From the NCBI GenBank assembly GCA_964611895.1, contig CAZTDN010000002.1:62001-126000 (forward strand): a stretch of DNA of 64,000 bases, read 5' to 3'. A program made the translations under genes and the position numbers. Source of the stretch: JAIEOG01 sp964611895. GTDB taxonomy: Bacteria; Bdellovibrionota; FAC87; UBA2466. Within the stretch, counting starts at the first letter, position 1. Each line of letters starts with the position of its first letter. Below the pieces are notes generated by a model, which made no database searches, was not told the origin of the DNA, and was given only the letters and a program-made list of their open reading frames with translations. Positions 44,105 through 52,279 of the stretch are shown one piece after another.

Positions 44105-44785
44105 TCAAGGGGCATTTCTGAGAGAGACATCTTCTATGTCGTCTGGGGTAGGAATTCCCTTACCACACCCCGAGTCCAAACGCTGAGCACGCTGGTAACG
44201 GAAAGCAGCTGCATTGTACTCGTGCTCTCGATCCAAGTAGTCCTGAAAAGCCAAGACTTTCTTTTTATACAAAACCCGCCCGGTCTCCGCACGGAACTGA
44301 GCCAGTTCTAGTTTGGATTTTTCGACTGCGGCCTCACCACTACGGGCTCGACACCCGGCTTTCCACTTCGCCAGATACTCATTGTAAAGTTTTTTTGCGT
44401 CTAGCGCCTTGCCAGCCGATATTTCTGCGCTCAACTCGTCCACGCGCACACTGTGTTCCAACCATACCACCCGCTCTCGGAGGGCCATGGATAGAGCTTG
44501 AGCCACTTCCCAGTTTGCTTTCGCTTCGCGAAACTGATCTTCTGAAACCATGGCTCGCCGAAACAGATTTTCCGTCATCTTGTAAACGGTCGCATCTTTC
44601 TTTTCCTGGTCGATAGCAACCTCATACTCTGACTTGGCCATCTCCAAACCATAGGCAGAGCTGCGCCCTGAATCCACATCACTGAGAAAACCTGCGATTG
44701 CAGAAAGAGATTTAGTCGATAGTGGCGTCGCCGCCGCTTCGGATACACCACTAAACAAAAAGGAAAAGCAGATAAGCGTCCTCAT
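44105..44785 (-). CDS. Exported coiled-coil protein of unknown function
   Basis: This 226-residue protein has a signal peptide (RTLICFSFLFSGVSEAAA) and a body of long amphipathic helices rich in Glu, Lys, Arg and Ala (for example EVAIDQEKKDATVYKMTENL). The pattern recalls TolC-like helical hairpins but there is no barrel. Two Cys lie in the mature part (KAGCRAR and DSGCGKG). ATG 44785 is preferred because GGGGGAG lies 3 nt upstream; the frame extends 6 codons further. That ribosome site can pair with CTCCCCC just upstream. Confidence 0.65.
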   Translation of the reverse strand: MRTLICFSFLFSGVSEAAATPLSTKSLSAIAGFLSDVDSGRSSAYGLEMAKSEYEVAIDQEKKDATVYKMTENLFRRAMVSEDQFREAKANWEVAQALSMALRERVVWLEHSVRVDELSAEISAGKALDAKKLYNEYLAKWKAGCRARSGEAAVEKSKLELAQFRAETGRVLYKKKVLAFQDYLDREHEYNAAAFRYQRAQRLDSGCGKGIPTPDDIEDVSLRNAP

Positions 44786-44788
44786 ACA

Positions 44789-44817
44789 CTCCCCCATGTC
44801 CAAAGTATAAGGGGGAG
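44789..44817 (-). promoter_or_regulatory. Hairpin covering the ribosome site of the 44105 gene
   Basis: On the minus strand CTCCCCC (44817-44811) pairs with GGGGGAG (44795-44789), which is the ribosome site of the ATG at 44785. The 15-nt loop contains TATACT, a -10-like hexamer. A transcript reading through from ppsR would carry both arms; one started from the loop would lack the first arm. Confidence 0.45.
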
Positions 44818-44854
44818 CAACAACTGGAGCTATGGTTTTAAATGCTGGGATGCA

Positions 44855-45694
44855 TCACGATCGTCCGGTGCCAGCCTTTTCTGGGATCGATGCGCGGATG
44901 TAATTTTCGACCTCAGTGGCAGTTTCTTCAAGCGCTTTTCCCGTAACATCAAACACGGGCCAGCGACGGTTTTTCTTGAACAGCGACAGGCAATATTCAC
45001 TTTCGTTTAGAACATGTTCCGGACTGGCATAGGCACCGGAGGGATCCTCTCCCATTCGAATCAGGCGTTCGCGGCGAATCTGAATCAGCACATTGGGATC
45101 AATGGATAAGCCAATGATCTTTCGCTGATCGGTTTTAAACAGCTTTTCTGGCAATGGGATATCCTTTACCACCGGAACATTGGCTACTTTCCACCCCTTA
45201 TAGGATAGGTACACGCTTAGTGGCGTTTTGCTGGTACGTGACAGTCCCACGAGAATAATGTCAGCGTTCTCAAGATTGTCCGCATAGCGCCCATCGTCAT
45301 GCTTTACTGTGAACTCAATAGCTTCGATCCGACGAAAGTAATAGTCATTCACTTGGTGAAATAGCCCGGGTACCGACTGAGTATCCCTAACCAGATACTT
45401 GGACAGCAAGCCCATTAAAGGCCCCAAAAGATCCATCGCCGGAACGCTTTTTCGGGCACATTCCTGCTGGAGAAACTCACGAAGTTCATCTGATACAAGC
45501 GTGTAAACCAATACCGCTTTACTCAACGCAGCCTCTTCGACTACCGGCAGCACTTGGCTCTGCGTGCGGATATTTTTCTGACGCTGTACTTTGACACCCT
45601 CTCGCTTGTACTGAACCAGAGCTGCCTTAACCATTTGCTCAGCCGTCTCTCCGGTCCCGTCGGAAACGACCAAAATATTGAGTTCCTGTCCCAT
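44855..45694 (-). CDS. PEP synthase/PPDK regulatory kinase-pyrophosphorylase, PpsR family
   Basis: This DUF299 protein switches phosphoenolpyruvate synthase or pyruvate-phosphate dikinase off by ADP-dependent phosphorylation and on again by Pi-dependent dephosphorylation. Motifs are VVSDGTGETAEQM at the start, the P-loop-like VGLSRTSKTPLSVYLSYKG and VADVP-like VPVVKDIPLPEKLF. ATG 45694 has AGGTGGGG just before it and is 9 nt after the hflX stop. The target enzyme is not in the window. With glpX nearby this suggests control of gluconeogenesis. Confidence 0.88.
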   Translation of the reverse strand: MGQELNILVVSDGTGETAEQMVKAALVQYKREGVKVQRQKNIRTQSQVLPVVEEAALSKAVLVYTLVSDELREFLQQECARKSVPAMDLLGPLMGLLSKYLVRDTQSVPGLFHQVNDYYFRRIEAIEFTVKHDDGRYADNLENADIILVGLSRTSKTPLSVYLSYKGWKVANVPVVKDIPLPEKLFKTDQRKIIGLSIDPNVLIQIRRERLIRMGEDPSGAYASPEHVLNESEYCLSLFKKNRRWPVFDVTGKALEETATEVENYIRASIPEKAGTGRS

Positions 45695-45703
45695 TGTCCC
45701 CAC

Positions 45704-47002
45704 CTATTCTGCCGGAAGATCGGAATGCCGCTGTTTGTATTGCAACTTGAGCCAACTTGCAGTCGATCTCATGACACGGATTCGAAAATGCGCACCGTGT
45801 TCCAAATATTCTTTTTGCAAAATCTTGGAGTACTCATGCACTTGAGACTGCAGCCAGGTGTCTTGGTATGGAATTACCAGTTCCATCTCGACCATGTCCT
45901 GCTCAAAGAAATCGTAAATGGCGTTGCGAGTTCGCATCATGTCCTCTGGTTTGAGGGCAGAGACGACCACGCTGCCGATATAACTGCGTTCCATGAGCTT
46001 GGGGAGGTAGAACTCTTTGACCAAATCCGCTTTGTTGAACACCAGGAGACTAGGTTTGTCTCCAGCTCCAATTTCTTTCAGTACTTCAATAGTAACTTCA
46101 ATCTGACTGGTAAAATTTTCCGACGACAGATCGACTACGTGCAATAGCAAATCGGCTTCCAGGACTTCCTGTAGAGTGGATCGAAACGAAGCGACGAGGC
46201 TATGGGGGAGCTTTTCAATAAAACCCACCGTGTCGCTCAAAAGAATGGGCGGGCGGGTTTTGGGATCGATAATGCGCACAGTAGAATCGAGCGTGGCAAA
46301 AAGTCGATCGTCTACATAGACCTCGCTCGCCGTGAGCCGATTCATGAGAGTGGACTTGCCCGCATTGGTGTATCCTACAATAGCGACACGCAAAAACTTG
46401 TCGCCCCGATGCAGACGCTGGGTACTGCGATCTCGGTTAAAGTGTTCTAGTTCTGCTTTGAGCTTTGATATCCGCGCCCGAATGAGACGCCGATCCAATT
46501 CGATTTGTTTTTCGCCGACACCGCGCATACCAATGCCGCCTTTTTGGCGCTCCAAGTGCGTCCAACGTCGGGTGAGATGCGTCGCCAAATACTCCAAGCT
46601 GGCAAGCTCCACTTGGTTTTTAGCCTCTTTGGTGCGCGCATGCTGTGAGAAAATATCCAGAATAATGCCCGTCCGATCGACTACACGGCATTGAATCGCT
46701 TTTTCGAGGTTTCGCTGCTGAGAACCACTCAATTCACCATCAAAAGCAACCAACGAAACGCCCAGTTCCACAACGAGTTTGGAGATCTCAGCGGCTTTAC
46801 CCTTGCCGATATAAAGCGCGGGGTCTGGTCGCTGACGTTTTTGCACTAACGAATCTACTACCTGTCCACCGGCAGTAGTAATCAGACGTTTTAATTCTTC
46901 TAGGGACTGCTGGACTCCACGATCCGTATCAGTCCCTAAAGCCAGCGCCACCGCTAAAACTTTTTCCTGACTTTCGGTGGGAACACCAAAGTGTTTTCTC
47001 AC
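45704..47002 (-). CDS. hflX: GTPase HflX
   Basis: HflX is a ribosome-binding GTPase that splits stalled or heat-damaged 70S particles. The N-terminal HflX domain (DPALYIGKGKAAEI, VAFDGELSGSQQRNLEKAI, TGIILDIFSQHARTKEAKNQ) is followed by the G domain (GYTNAGKSTLMNRL, DTVGFIEKLPHSLVASF, NKADLV). It starts with GTG 47002, overlapping the preceding stop as GTGA. Length (432) is standard. Confidence 0.95.
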   Translation of the reverse strand: MRKHFGVPTESQEKVLAVALALGTDTDRGVQQSLEELKRLITTAGGQVVDSLVQKRQRPDPALYIGKGKAAEISKLVVELGVSLVAFDGELSGSQQRNLEKAIQCRVVDRTGIILDIFSQHARTKEAKNQVELASLEYLATHLTRRWTHLERQKGGIGMRGVGEKQIELDRRLIRARISKLKAELEHFNRDRSTQRLHRGDKFLRVAIVGYTNAGKSTLMNRLTASEVYVDDRLFATLDSTVRIIDPKTRPPILLSDTVGFIEKLPHSLVASFRSTLQEVLEADLLLHVVDLSSENFTSQIEVTIEVLKEIGAGDKPSLLVFNKADLVKEFYLPKLMERSYIGSVVVSALKPEDMMRTRNAIYDFFEQDMVEMELVIPYQDTWLQSQVHEYSKILQKEYLEHGAHFRIRVMRSTASWLKLQYKQRHSDLPAE

Positions 47003-47427
47003 TCGCGCTCCAGACTATCCGAGCCCAGAATAACGCTTTCCACTCCGGGTAAGTCCTCTTTGAGTAGGCCCTCTTCGATCCGAGCAATGTCCGCGCCTTC
47101 CTCACACAGAAAAAGCAATTTCTTAAAACCCATCCCCCGACAGCAGGCTCGAAGGCCTTCCCAATTCATTTCCACACCCGTGTCAAGAGCCACTAACGGC
47201 GTCGAAAGGCGTTTCATCGTTGGCAAAAAAGTGGGCGAGGAGAGTTTTTCTCCCGACATTAGGTGCCGCGTTAATTGGCCCTGAAGCCGCCAATCCACCC
47301 ACTGGAGAGACCGGCTGGACAGAGGGCTGGGCGCCGTGCGATCAGAAAAACGCACCCAAACACAATCAAATGGTTCTAAAACCACCTGTTCGGGATCCGT
47401 TCCATAGGTTTTTCTTTCTATTTGCAT
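46999..47427 (-). CDS. Stand-alone protein resembling the M17 aminopeptidase N-domain
   Basis: This 142-residue protein resembles the non-catalytic N-terminal (macro-like) domain of leucyl aminopeptidases. The segment WVDWRLQGQLTRHLMSGEKL, followed by FLPTMKRLSTPLVALDTG, matches the DWRLxGxLSRL...LLP pattern of that domain. No catalytic M17 peptidase domain follows: the frame stops and hflX overlaps it by 4 nt. It is likely a binding or regulatory remnant. It begins 2 nt after the nusB stop, so it is cotranscribed. Confidence 0.5.
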   Translation of the reverse strand: MQIERKTYGTDPEQVVLEPFDCVWVRFSDRTAPSPLSSRSLQWVDWRLQGQLTRHLMSGEKLSSPTFLPTMKRLSTPLVALDTGVEMNWEGLRACCRGMGFKKLLFLCEEGADIARIEEGLLKEDLPGVESVILGSDSLERE

Positions 47428-47429
47428 CC

Positions 47430-47861
47430 CTATTTAGCTTTGTTCGGCCTATCTAAACCTGCGCGCACCTTATCCAAAACCCCGTTCACAAAAGCAGGGC
47501 TATTCTCCGAACCAAACCCCTTGGCCAAATCCACCATTTCGTTGATCGAAACTGTCGCTGGAATATCGTCACAAAACCCGAGCTCAAAAGCACCCAGCCG
47601 CAAAATATTGCGATCCACTGCCGCCATTCGTTCCCGTCGCCAGTTTTCAGCAACTTTAGAAATAAGCGCATCGACTGCGGCGAGGTTCTCGGTAACTCCC
47701 GTTACCAAGCGCCGCGTAAACTCATCAATAGGAGTACCATCTGGATTAAAGTTTTTTTCAAAATGTGCCAAACCAGCGCCTGGCGTCAGGGTGTTGTTCA
47801 TATCCAGCTGGTAGAGCACCTGCAAAGCGTCTTCCCGAGCCCTTCTTCGAGTCCCTTTCAT
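47430..47861 (-). CDS. nusB: Transcription antitermination protein NusB
   Basis: NusB with NusE (S10) binds boxA RNA in rRNA transcripts. The 143-residue all-helical protein shows RRRAREDALQVLYQLDMN, then MAAVDRNILRLGAFELGF, ATVSINEMVDLAKGFGSENS and FVNGVLDKV, all family hallmarks. The start overlaps the glyA stop as ATGA. The ribE/ribH neighbours common elsewhere are absent. Confidence 0.96.
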   Translation of the reverse strand: MKGTRRRAREDALQVLYQLDMNNTLTPGAGLAHFEKNFNPDGTPIDEFTRRLVTGVTENLAAVDALISKVAENWRRERMAAVDRNILRLGAFELGFCDDIPATVSINEMVDLAKGFGSENSPAFVNGVLDKVRAGLDRPNKAK

Positions 47862-49099
47862 CTAGAGTATTGCGGAAACTGCTTACAGATTTCCAGCACC
47901 TCGTGACGAACTTGATTCAGTGTATTGTCGTTGGGCTCCTTCAAGACGCGTGAGATCGCTTTTGCTAGCCATTGCATCTGCGCCGTTCCCAAACCCCGAG
48001 TGGTAATCGTCGGAGTTCCAATCCGTATCCCACTTGTCACTGTGGCCTTTTCAGTTTCAAAGGGCACCGTGTTCTTGTTCACCGTCAGACCAACCTTATC
48101 CAACCACTCTTCCGCCTGTTTTCCCGTGATTTTCTGAGGACGCAAATCGATCAGGATCAGGTGATTGTCCGTTCCTCCGGAGACCAGCCGAAAACCTTCC
48201 TCCTGGAGTGCCTGCGCCAAACTTTGGCAGTTTTTCACCACACGGGACTGATAATCTCTAAACTCCGGCAGTGAGGCTTCTTTGAGAGCGACCGCCTTTG
48301 CCGCGATCACATGCATCAGGGGACCACCCTGGATGCCTGGAAATATTTTGCTGTTAATAGTTTTTTGGAATGGCTCACGGCAAAGAATCAATCCACCGCG
48401 AGGCCCACGCAAGGTCTTGTGAGTAGTACACGTAACAAAGTCTGCATGCGGGACTGGTGAAGGGTGAATTCCCGCCGCCACCAAACCAGCGATGTGTGCC
48501 ATGTCAACAAAGAGCAATGCTCCCGCTTCTTTGGCAATTGAAGCAAAGGCTTCAAAGTCGATCACCCGAGGGTAAGAGCTGGCTCCTGCAACTAGCATTT
48601 TGGGACGAACTTTCAGAGCCAGATCGCGCACCCGATCATAATCAATACGTTGATTGTCCTCGCGAACGCCATAAAAGTGGCTCTGAAAAAGGATGCCAGA
48701 GAAATTAAATGGCGAACCGTGTGTCAGGTGGCCACCATGGGAAAGATCCATCCCCAATATCGCATCACCGGTCTTGAGGGAGGAAAGGTAAACTGCCATA
48801 TTGGCCTGCGAACCGGAATGGGGTTGAACGTTTGCGTGCTCGGCACCAAAGAGATTTTTGGCGCGTGAAATGGCGAGCGCTTCCACGTCGTCGACAAAGT
48901 GGCAGCCCCCGTAATAACGTTTTCCTGGGTACCCTTCTGCATACTTATTGGTAAGAACACTCCCCTGCGCTTCCATCACAGCTTTGGAAGCCACATTCTC
49001 GCTCGGAATTAGCTCCAGACACTCTTCCTGTCGGCGCGCTTCTGATTGAATGGCTCTAAAAATATCCGGATCGGTTTGGGACAGTGAAGCGTTTGTCAT
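47858..49099 (-). CDS. glyA: Serine hydroxymethyltransferase
   Basis: GlyA converts serine and tetrahydrofolate to glycine and 5,10-methylene-tetrahydrofolate. The PLP lysine is in VTCTTHKTLRGPRGG; other marks are ECLELIPSENVASKAVMEAQGS, NKYAEGYPGKRYYGGC and SGGTDNHLILIDL. The 413-residue length is typical. It overlaps rpiB by 4 nt upstream and nusB by 4 nt downstream. Together with gcvT and gcvH further along, it serves one-carbon supply. Confidence 0.98.
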   Translation of the reverse strand: MTNASLSQTDPDIFRAIQSEARRQEECLELIPSENVASKAVMEAQGSVLTNKYAEGYPGKRYYGGCHFVDDVEALAISRAKNLFGAEHANVQPHSGSQANMAVYLSSLKTGDAILGMDLSHGGHLTHGSPFNFSGILFQSHFYGVREDNQRIDYDRVRDLALKVRPKMLVAGASSYPRVIDFEAFASIAKEAGALLFVDMAHIAGLVAAGIHPSPVPHADFVTCTTHKTLRGPRGGLILCREPFQKTINSKIFPGIQGGPLMHVIAAKAVALKEASLPEFRDYQSRVVKNCQSLAQALQEEGFRLVSGGTDNHLILIDLRPQKITGKQAEEWLDKVGLTVNKNTVPFETEKATVTSGIRIGTPTITTRGLGTAQMQWLAKAISRVLKEPNDNTLNQVRHEVLEICKQFPQYSR

Positions 49100-49551
49100 T
49101 TTTTTTCCATTTTCCCGATGAGCTCTAAACGAACGGCGTGTCGCCCACCTTCAAATTCGGTTTTAAGAAAGGTTCTCACAATATCTAGAGCGACCTCTTT
49201 TCCGGTGAGTCTCGCCCCAAAACACACAATATTTGCGCCGTTGTGTCGTCTCGACAGTCGGCTGCTGGTCACATCCCAAACCTGGGCCGCCCGAACACCG
49301 GGAATTTTATTGGCCGCGATTGCCATTCCAATACCCGACCCACAGATTAACACTCCTAATGCCGCGGTGCCGGCCACCTTCTCTGCAACGCGTTTTGCAA
49401 AATCCGGATAGTCGACTGGTGAGGCGCTGGACGGGCCGCAATCTTCGACCTCCCATCCCGAAAACTCTTGGTTTAACAAATCGACTATCGCGGACTTGAG
49501 TTCAAACCCGGCGTGATCGCTCCCGATGAAAAGTCGGCCTGAGGCATGCAT
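49096..49551 (-). CDS. rpiB: Ribose-5-phosphate isomerase B
   Basis: RpiB interconverts ribose 5-phosphate and ribulose 5-phosphate. Motifs are IGSDHAGFELKSAI, DYPDFAKRVAEKV, the catalytic Cys/anion loop GVLICGSGIGMAIAANK and SRRHNGANIVCFG. Length is 151. The rpiB-glyA arrangement occurs in many bacteria. The stop overlaps the glyA start as ATGA. Confidence 0.96.
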   Translation of the reverse strand: MHASGRLFIGSDHAGFELKSAIVDLLNQEFSGWEVEDCGPSSASPVDYPDFAKRVAEKVAGTAALGVLICGSGIGMAIAANKIPGVRAAQVWDVTSSRLSRRHNGANIVCFGARLTGKEVALDIVRTFLKTEFEGGRHAVRLELIGKMEKK

Positions 49552-49564
49552 TCAAAAGCCTTTC

Positions 49565-50800
49565 TTATGTAGGACGACGAAAAACTAGACTGGCGTTCGT
49601 CCCACCAAATCCAAAAGAGTTGGAAAGCGCCGCATCGACCTTGGACGCCTGGGGCTCATTTGGAACGTAGTTCAAATCACACTCTGGACTGGGATTTTCT
49701 AAGTTGATGGTCGGTGGCAACACTTGGTGTACCAGGGTCTGCACACAATAAGCAGCTTCCAGCGCCCCAGCCGCTCCCAAAAGATGGCCCGTCATCGATT
49801 TAGTGGAGCTTACCGCGATTTTCTTTGCGTGGTCTTTAAAAACCGTTTTGATGGCCTGGGTCTCAAGCCCATCGCCCACAGGTGTGGAAGTGCCATGCGC
49901 ATTCACATACTGAACATTCTCTGCGTTGAGTTTAGCGTCTTTCAGAGCCAGGTTCATGCACCGCGCAGCGCCCTCGCCTTCTGGGGATGGGGAAGTTAAG
50001 TGGTAGGCATCTGCATTCAAGCCATAGCCCGCCAGTTCAGCCAAAATATTCGCTCCGCGCTTTTTTGCGTGCTCCCACTCCTCCAAAATTAAAACGGCTG
50101 CCCCCTCTCCCATCACAAAGCCATCTCTGTCCCTATCAAACGGACGGGAAGCTTTGGTTGGTTCATCATTGCGCTGAGACAAAGCCCGCATGGCACAAAA
50201 GCCACCTACGCCTAATTCGCAGATGACGCCCTCGGCGCCACCAGAAAACATGATGTCCGCGTCACCCCGTTGAATGAGTCGCATCGACTCTCCCAAAGCG
50301 TGCGCGCTGGACGAACAGGCCGTCGTAATGCAGGTATTGGGTCCCTTCAAACCGTACTTCATGGAAACATGGCCCGCGGCGAGATTGCTAATCACCATCG
50401 GGATGAAGAAGGGTGAAATACGACGAGGGCCTTTTTCCAAAACCGTTTTATATTCCGCCTGGATTTCGAGCAAACCGCCTAAACCAACTCCAATACTGGT
50501 CCCCATGCGTTCGCCCTGCTCTTTGGAGAGGTCGAGACCAGACGCCTGAAGTGCTTCACCCGCTGCAATAAGCGCAAACTGAATGAAACGATCCATGCGT
50601 TTGAGGTCTTTTGCAGCGAAGTAGGACTCCGGATTGTAATCCGAAATCTCTCCTGCAATCCTAGAGCTATACTGGCTTGCATCAAAAAGAGTGATGGGCC
50701 CAATCCCGGACCGCCCTTTCATGAGCGATTCCCAGTTTTCGGGTGCCGTCTTTCCGATAGAAGTAAAAGCTCCCAAGCCTGTGACTGCGACGCGTTTCAT
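49565..50800 (-). CDS. fabF: 3-oxoacyl-ACP synthase II
   Basis: FabF elongates fatty acids by decarboxylative condensation of malonyl-ACP with acyl-ACP. The catalytic triad is visible: Cys in ITTACSSSAHALGE, His in VNAHGTSTPVGD and His in SMTGHLLGAAGALEA. The C-terminal NSFGFGGTNASLVF glycine-rich loop is intact. Length 411 is standard. It is 12 nt downstream of acpP, the common acpP-fabF order. Confidence 0.98.
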   Translation of the reverse strand: MKRVAVTGLGAFTSIGKTAPENWESLMKGRSGIGPITLFDASQYSSRIAGEISDYNPESYFAAKDLKRMDRFIQFALIAAGEALQASGLDLSKEQGERMGTSIGVGLGGLLEIQAEYKTVLEKGPRRISPFFIPMVISNLAAGHVSMKYGLKGPNTCITTACSSSAHALGESMRLIQRGDADIMFSGGAEGVICELGVGGFCAMRALSQRNDEPTKASRPFDRDRDGFVMGEGAAVLILEEWEHAKKRGANILAELAGYGLNADAYHLTSPSPEGEGAARCMNLALKDAKLNAENVQYVNAHGTSTPVGDGLETQAIKTVFKDHAKKIAVSSTKSMTGHLLGAAGALEAAYCVQTLVHQVLPPTINLENPSPECDLNYVPNEPQASKVDAALSNSFGFGGTNASLVFRRPT

Positions 50801-50812
50801 ACGCCTCAGAGC

Positions 50813-51046
50813 TTAGTTGACTTTGGATTTGATGTACGTGACGACGTCGTTGACCGTCTTGATTTTTTCGGCGTCTTCGTCAGGAATTTCGAGGTCAAAC
50901 TCTTCTTCCATGGTCATTACGAGTTCAACGATGTCTAAAGAATCGGCGCCCAAATCATCGATAAAGGAAGCTTCTGGGGTAACGGTTTCGTTATCCACCC
51001 CGAGCTGTTCCACAATGATATTCTTCACTTTTTCGTCTACGGTCAT
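50813..51046 (-). CDS. acpP: Acyl carrier protein
   Basis: This 77-residue acidic four-helix protein carries fatty acyl chains on a phosphopantetheine arm attached to Ser in DDLGADSLDIVELVM. ATG 51046 (MTVDEKVKN) is fixed by GGGAGGG upstream. The frame continues 8 codons further but those lie at the promoter/leader. It heads the operon acpP-fabF-rpiB-glyA-nusB-M17N-hflX-ppsR. Confidence 0.98.
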   Translation of the reverse strand: MTVDEKVKNIIVEQLGVDNETVTPEASFIDDLGADSLDIVELVMTMEEEFDLEIPDEDAEKIKTVNDVVTYIKSKVN

Positions 51047-51082
51047 AAAAAGATACCCTCCCGCTGTCAAAAGTATCCGGGG

Positions 51083-51111
51083 AATCTAGCAGGCAACGGG
51101 GGGGAGAGCAA
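51083..51111 (-). promoter_or_regulatory. Probable promoter of the acpP operon
   Basis: On the minus strand TTGCTC (51111-51106), a 17-bp spacer that includes a run of seven C, and TAGATT (51088-51083) precede acpP by about 37 nt. Confidence 0.5.
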
Positions 51112-51121
51112 GCGCCACACC

Positions 51122-51799
51122 ATGGAAACCTTTCAGGAATTAAAGCAGAGCATCCTAAACTGCCAAAAGTGCCCCCGGCTCCTCCGGCACTGCCAAGATA
51201 TCGCCCATATCAGAAAGCGGGAGTTTCGGGATTGGGAGTATTGGGGAAAGCCCGTGCCAGGTTTTGGCGATCCGGATGCCGTCTTGTGGATTGTCGGACT
51301 GGCCCCTGCGGCTCATGGAGCGAACCGCACCGGGCGCATGTTCACGGGAGACAGTAGTGGGAACTGGCTATACAAAGCTCTCTATCAAACTGGCTTTGCC
51401 AATCAAGAACGCGCTGTCTCTAGCAGCGATGGCCTCACTCTTACTGGGGCTTTTATCTCCGCCGCCTGCCGATGTGCCCCACCAGACAACAAACCGACGC
51501 GGGAAGAACTCTCCGCATGTGAGCCCTATCTCACTCAGGAATTCGCGCTCCTTCGCAGGAGAAAACTCACCTTGGCGCTAGGCGCTATTGCCCTCGATTC
51601 TCTATGGAGAGTGCTCAAAAATTCAATGCAGGCAAAGGGCCCCAAACCAAAGTTTGGTCACGGGGCGACTTATGAAATAGGGGGGGAAAGAATTCTGTGC
51701 TCCTACCACCCAAGCAGGCAGAACACGCAAACCCATAGACTGACACCACAAATGTGGAAGGAGATCTTTGAACTGGCTAGAAAATCATGCCACGAGTGA
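51122..51799 (+). CDS. Family 5 uracil-DNA glycosylase (UdgB)
   Basis: This 225-residue enzyme removes uracil, and in relatives hypoxanthine, from DNA. The family 5 signature GLAPAAHGANRTGRMFTGD is clear, together with CSYHPSRQNTQTHRL near the C-terminus. CQKCPRLLRHC and AACRCAPPDNKPTREEL supply the four Cys that bind an iron-sulfur cluster in such enzymes. It is divergent from acpP (75 bp) and overlaps the lipoprotein gene by 23 bp tail to tail. With dut in the window, uracil control in DNA is well represented. Confidence 0.93.
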   Translation: METFQELKQSILNCQKCPRLLRHCQDIAHIRKREFRDWEYWGKPVPGFGDPDAVLWIVGLAPAAHGANRTGRMFTGDSSGNWLYKALYQTGFANQERAVSSSDGLTLTGAFISAACRCAPPDNKPTREELSACEPYLTQEFALLRRRKLTLALGAIALDSLWRVLKNSMQAKGPKPKFGHGATYEIGGERILCSYHPSRQNTQTHRLTPQMWKEIFELARKSCHE

Positions 51800-52235
51800 A
51801 TGCGATCTGGTCACTGCCCTTGGGACGAATGGCTTCTAGGTACCATTGATCCTCTATTTTGAGCATCTCCACTTCACGCTCATTTGTTTCTTCAGTAACG
51901 TCCTGACCATGGGGGTTTTCGATCTGAAGCCGATAATGGACCCTGGCTAAATTGCCATCTATCGCAGATTGAACAATTTCAAACGACTTGATTTTGATAG
52001 GTTGGTTTACATACGAAATTGCAAACGCATCTTCGGAAATAGAGTCGATCGCCTTACGGATTCGGCCTTGGCACATCTGTGCGAGATGAGTTTTTGTGGC
52101 GACATCTTTTACATCCGAGCTAAGGTACACAAAATCCTTTACCAGCTGATCCGGGGTTTGAGGCGCCTGGGCGTGCTTTTGGGTACAAGCGGACATCACC
52201 AGCACAAGGGCGAGAAGAGTGAGTTTCTTTTTCAT
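51777..52235 (-). CDS. Small lipoprotein of unknown function
   Basis: This 152-residue protein has the lipobox MSAC at residues 14-17 after KKKLTLLALVLV, so it should be a lipoprotein. The mature part is a single small alpha/beta domain (helices about 30-70, then strands such as VHYRLQIENPHGQD and VEMLKIEDQWYLEAI), reminiscent of NTF2/DUF4878-like lumazine-binding folds. No function can be given. Confidence 0.65.
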   Translation of the reverse strand: MKKKLTLLALVLVMSACTQKHAQAPQTPDQLVKDFVYLSSDVKDVATKTHLAQMCQGRIRKAIDSISEDAFAISYVNQPIKIKSFEIVQSAIDGNLARVHYRLQIENPHGQDVTEETNEREVEMLKIEDQWYLEAIRPKGSDQIAFTRGMIF

Positions 52236-52279
52236 GTTCGAGATTCAATTATAGCGGCTTTTTAGCTAGAGTGCGAACC

